A DNA stretch of 15,441 nucleotides from Hymenobacter sp. (GTDB lineage: Bacteria > Bacteroidota > Bacteroidia > Cytophagales > Hymenobacteraceae). Below are positions 14,429 to 15,441 of this stretch, piece by piece; positions within the stretch are counted from its first letter, which is position 1, and each line of letters opens with the position of its first letter. Location of the stretch: NCBI GenBank assembly GCA_025362615.1, contig JANYFQ010000134.1:1-15441 (forward strand), written 5' to 3'. The translations under genes were made by a program, and so were the position numbers. The notes beneath the pieces are model-generated. The model saw nothing but the letters and a program-made list of their open reading frames with translations. It searched no databases and was not told where the DNA came from.

Positions 14429-14563
14429 TGGCGCGGGGCTCTGCCCCGTGACTGAGTGCTGCGGGTTTTCAGCCCGCACCCCAGAACGAGCCAATAGCAA
14501 ACCGTTCAACGATTGCAGGCTGGAAGCCTGCAGCACTTCGTCACGGGGCAGAGCCTCGCGCCA
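14429..14563. repeat. 135-bp palindrome with covarying arms
   Basis: The 50-nt arms at 14429-14478 and 14514-14563 are inverted copies matching at 43 positions, around a 35-nt spacer. Each arm folds into two smaller hairpins: GGGGC-TCT-GCCCC or its counterpart, and a 17-nt stem (GCGGG...CCCGC on the left, GCAGG...CCTGC in the equivalent right arm). Differences between the arms in the second stem preserve its pairing: G-C becomes A-T and T-G becomes C-G. It begins 12 nt after the nuclease stop codon. There is no T-tract, so it is not itself a classical terminator. Confidence 0.88.
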
Positions 14564-14597
14564 ACCGCACCGCTTGCGTAGCATTAAAATTTCAACG

Positions 14598-14632
14598 AAA
14601 AACCCCCGTAACATTGCGCTACGAGGGTTTTT
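14598..14632. terminator. Bidirectional-looking intrinsic terminator
   Basis: AAAAACCC-C-CGTA pairs with TACG-A-GGGTTTTT around a short loop. The T-run ends the plus-strand copy and the A-run gives a T-run on the other strand. It lies about 180 nt after the nuclease stop codon and upstream of the gldN-type gene promoter candidate, so it should end nuclease transcription. Confidence 0.8.
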
Positions 14633-14661
14633 GTGTTCAGCACACAGCCTTTCAAAAAAAA

Positions 14662-14693
14662 TTTGCGGGGTTGGTGTGCAAAAAATAGTGTGG
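14662..14693 (+). promoter_or_regulatory. Candidate promoter of the gldN-type gene
   Basis: TTTG (14662-14665) and TAGTGTGG (14686-14693, six of eight matches to TAnnTTTG) are separated by exactly 20 nt, the normal Bacteroidota spacing. Initiation near 14700 would place a GACTGC/GCAGTC stem-loop at the head of a leader of about 60 nt. Confidence 0.4.
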
Positions 14694-14758
14694 TGGCATC
14701 AGACTACTGACTGCGGGAAGCAGTCGTCAGTAAGTACCACCTCCCCCTCCCACACACC

Positions 14759-15441
14759 ATGCGCCCAATTCATTCTTTCGCGGCCCTTAGTGCCGGCGTA
14801 TTTTTTGCCCTGACAGCCACCGCCCAGCCGGAAGTGGCTCATACGGCAAGCAGCAATGGCTCAACGAAATCAATACCTGCCGCTGACCAGCTTTTTCGCA
14901 AAACCATTTGGCGGATGGTGGACCTGCGGGAGAAGCAGAACCAGCCCATGTTTTCGGAGGGCCGCGAAATCAGCCGGGTGCTGATGGAGGCCGTGAAGCG
15001 GGGCGAGTTGCGGGCGTACCGCAGCGACTCGCTGACCCTTACTTACACCATCAAGCAGGTGGTGGCCAATATGTCGTTTTCGGAAGGCGGGGACGAGCGG
15101 AGCCAGGCAGAAATCGATGCCGGTATTTCCAGCGACGACAGCGACGACTGGGGGCGGGCCGCTCGCCGGCAGCCCCGCCTGGACAGCCGGGGCCGGCCAA
15201 TGCGCAACCGGCGCGGGCAGGTACTGTACCGCACCGAAAGCGCCAGCCGTGCGCCCAAGCCCAAACCCAGCAACCCGCAGTACCGCTACAAGGACCTGTA
15301 CCAAATGGAACTGAAAGAGGACTTGGTCTTCGACAAGAAGAAGACGCGCATGGTGCATGACATTCAGACCGTGACGCTGTTTGTGCCTTCCACCGCAGCA
15401 ACCAACGCATCGGGCTTTGAGAAGCCAATTGCCACGTTCAA
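14759..15441 (+). CDS. gldN: GldN-family gliding/T9SS protein (3' end beyond window)
   Basis: The first 227 residues are visible and the frame runs open off the window edge. A signal peptide (about residues 1-22, TATAQ at the end) is followed by the GldN signature: FRKTIWRMVDLREKQNQPMF (46-65), GREISRVLMEAVKRGEL, YRSDSLT, then YRYKDLYQMELKEDLVFD (175-192) and the DIQTVTLFVP strand. A basic and acidic insert at about 108-172 is low in hydrophobic residues. GldN (PorN) is a periplasmic protein that forms the ring with GldK in the T9SS outer-membrane complex, needed for secretion and gliding. In most genomes it follows gldK, gldL and gldM. Here the upstream gene is a nuclease, so this may be a stand-alone second copy (GldO-like). 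The ATG at 14759 gives the signal peptide. Confidence 0.88.
   Translation, partial: MRPIHSFAALSAGVFFALTATAQPEVAHTASSNGSTKSIPAADQLFRKTIWRMVDLREKQNQPMFSEGREISRVLMEAVKRGELRAYRSDSLTLTYTIKQVVANMSFSEGGDERSQAEIDAGISSDDSDDWGRAARRQPRLDSRGRPMRNRRGQVLYRTESASRAPKPKPSNPQYRYKDLYQMELKEDLVFDKKKTRMVHDIQTVTLFVPSTAATNASGFEKPIATF

Larger units (their letters stand above)
14417..14758. other. 342-bp gap: palindrome, terminator, candidate promoter
   Basis: This gap separates the nuclease gene from the gldN-type gene. It holds the 135-bp palindrome, an intrinsic terminator, a candidate promoter and a stem-loop (GACTGC with GCAGTC at 14709-14725), then a 24-nt leader without G before the ATG. The order implies that the two genes are transcribed separately. 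Confidence 0.7.

Overview
The window looks like chromosomal DNA from a GC-rich member of the Bacteroidota, most likely Hymenobacter or a close relative in the Cytophagales. The evidence is an Oar-like TonB-dependent receptor with a carboxypeptidase-regulatory N-terminal domain, a secreted nuclease with a type IX secretion (T9SS) C-terminal sorting domain, a GldN-type gliding/T9SS protein, no clear Shine-Dalgarno sites, and promoter candidates of the Bacteroidota form (TTTG, about 20 nt, TAnnTTTG). The genus is inferred from these features, not measured. No rRNA, tRNA, CRISPR array, phage gene or intact insertion sequence was found.

Layout, left to right: (1) 1-262, non-coding, with a striking 7-bp tandem array. 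(2) 263-1262 (+), two small unrecognised membrane proteins with overlapping frames. (3) 1395-4844 (-), a secreted GH13 alpha-amylase family enzyme followed by an SLC45/GPH-type MFS sugar transporter, which reads as a small alpha-glucan use module. (4) 4845-5697, a long gene-free stretch with a fold-back element and an AT-rich island. (5) 5698-9836 (+), a periplasmic TonB C-terminal-domain protein with its own terminator, then a large Oar-like TonB-dependent receptor. (6) 9866-10573 (-), an SDR oxidoreductase. (7) 10574-10957, gene-free, with a nested palindromic element. (8) 10958-12153 (-), a DinB-family protein followed by a very acidic, probably disordered protein. (9) 12338-14416 (+), a secreted endonuclease/exonuclease/phosphatase-fold nuclease with a T9SS tail. 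(10) 14417-14758, a structured palindrome, a terminator and a candidate promoter. (11) 14759 to the window end (+), a gldN-type gene cut off by the window edge.

The genes are ordinary for the group: polymer use at the cell surface (amylase and transporter), outer-membrane import (TonB-domain protein and receptor) and T9SS secretion (nuclease as cargo, GldN as machinery). No new multi-gene system is evident. The unusual content is between the genes. Nearly every gap carries a fold-back or short tandem repeat, and these sort into a few families: arms rich in TTGTTGC/TTTCTCGTT words, a CTGTCCCGCAGTG core seen three times, palindromes built on CGAAGCGGTG, and one 135-bp palindrome whose arms have diverged with compensating base changes. 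Several start codons are immediately preceded on the coding strand by G-depleted A/C-rich repeats.
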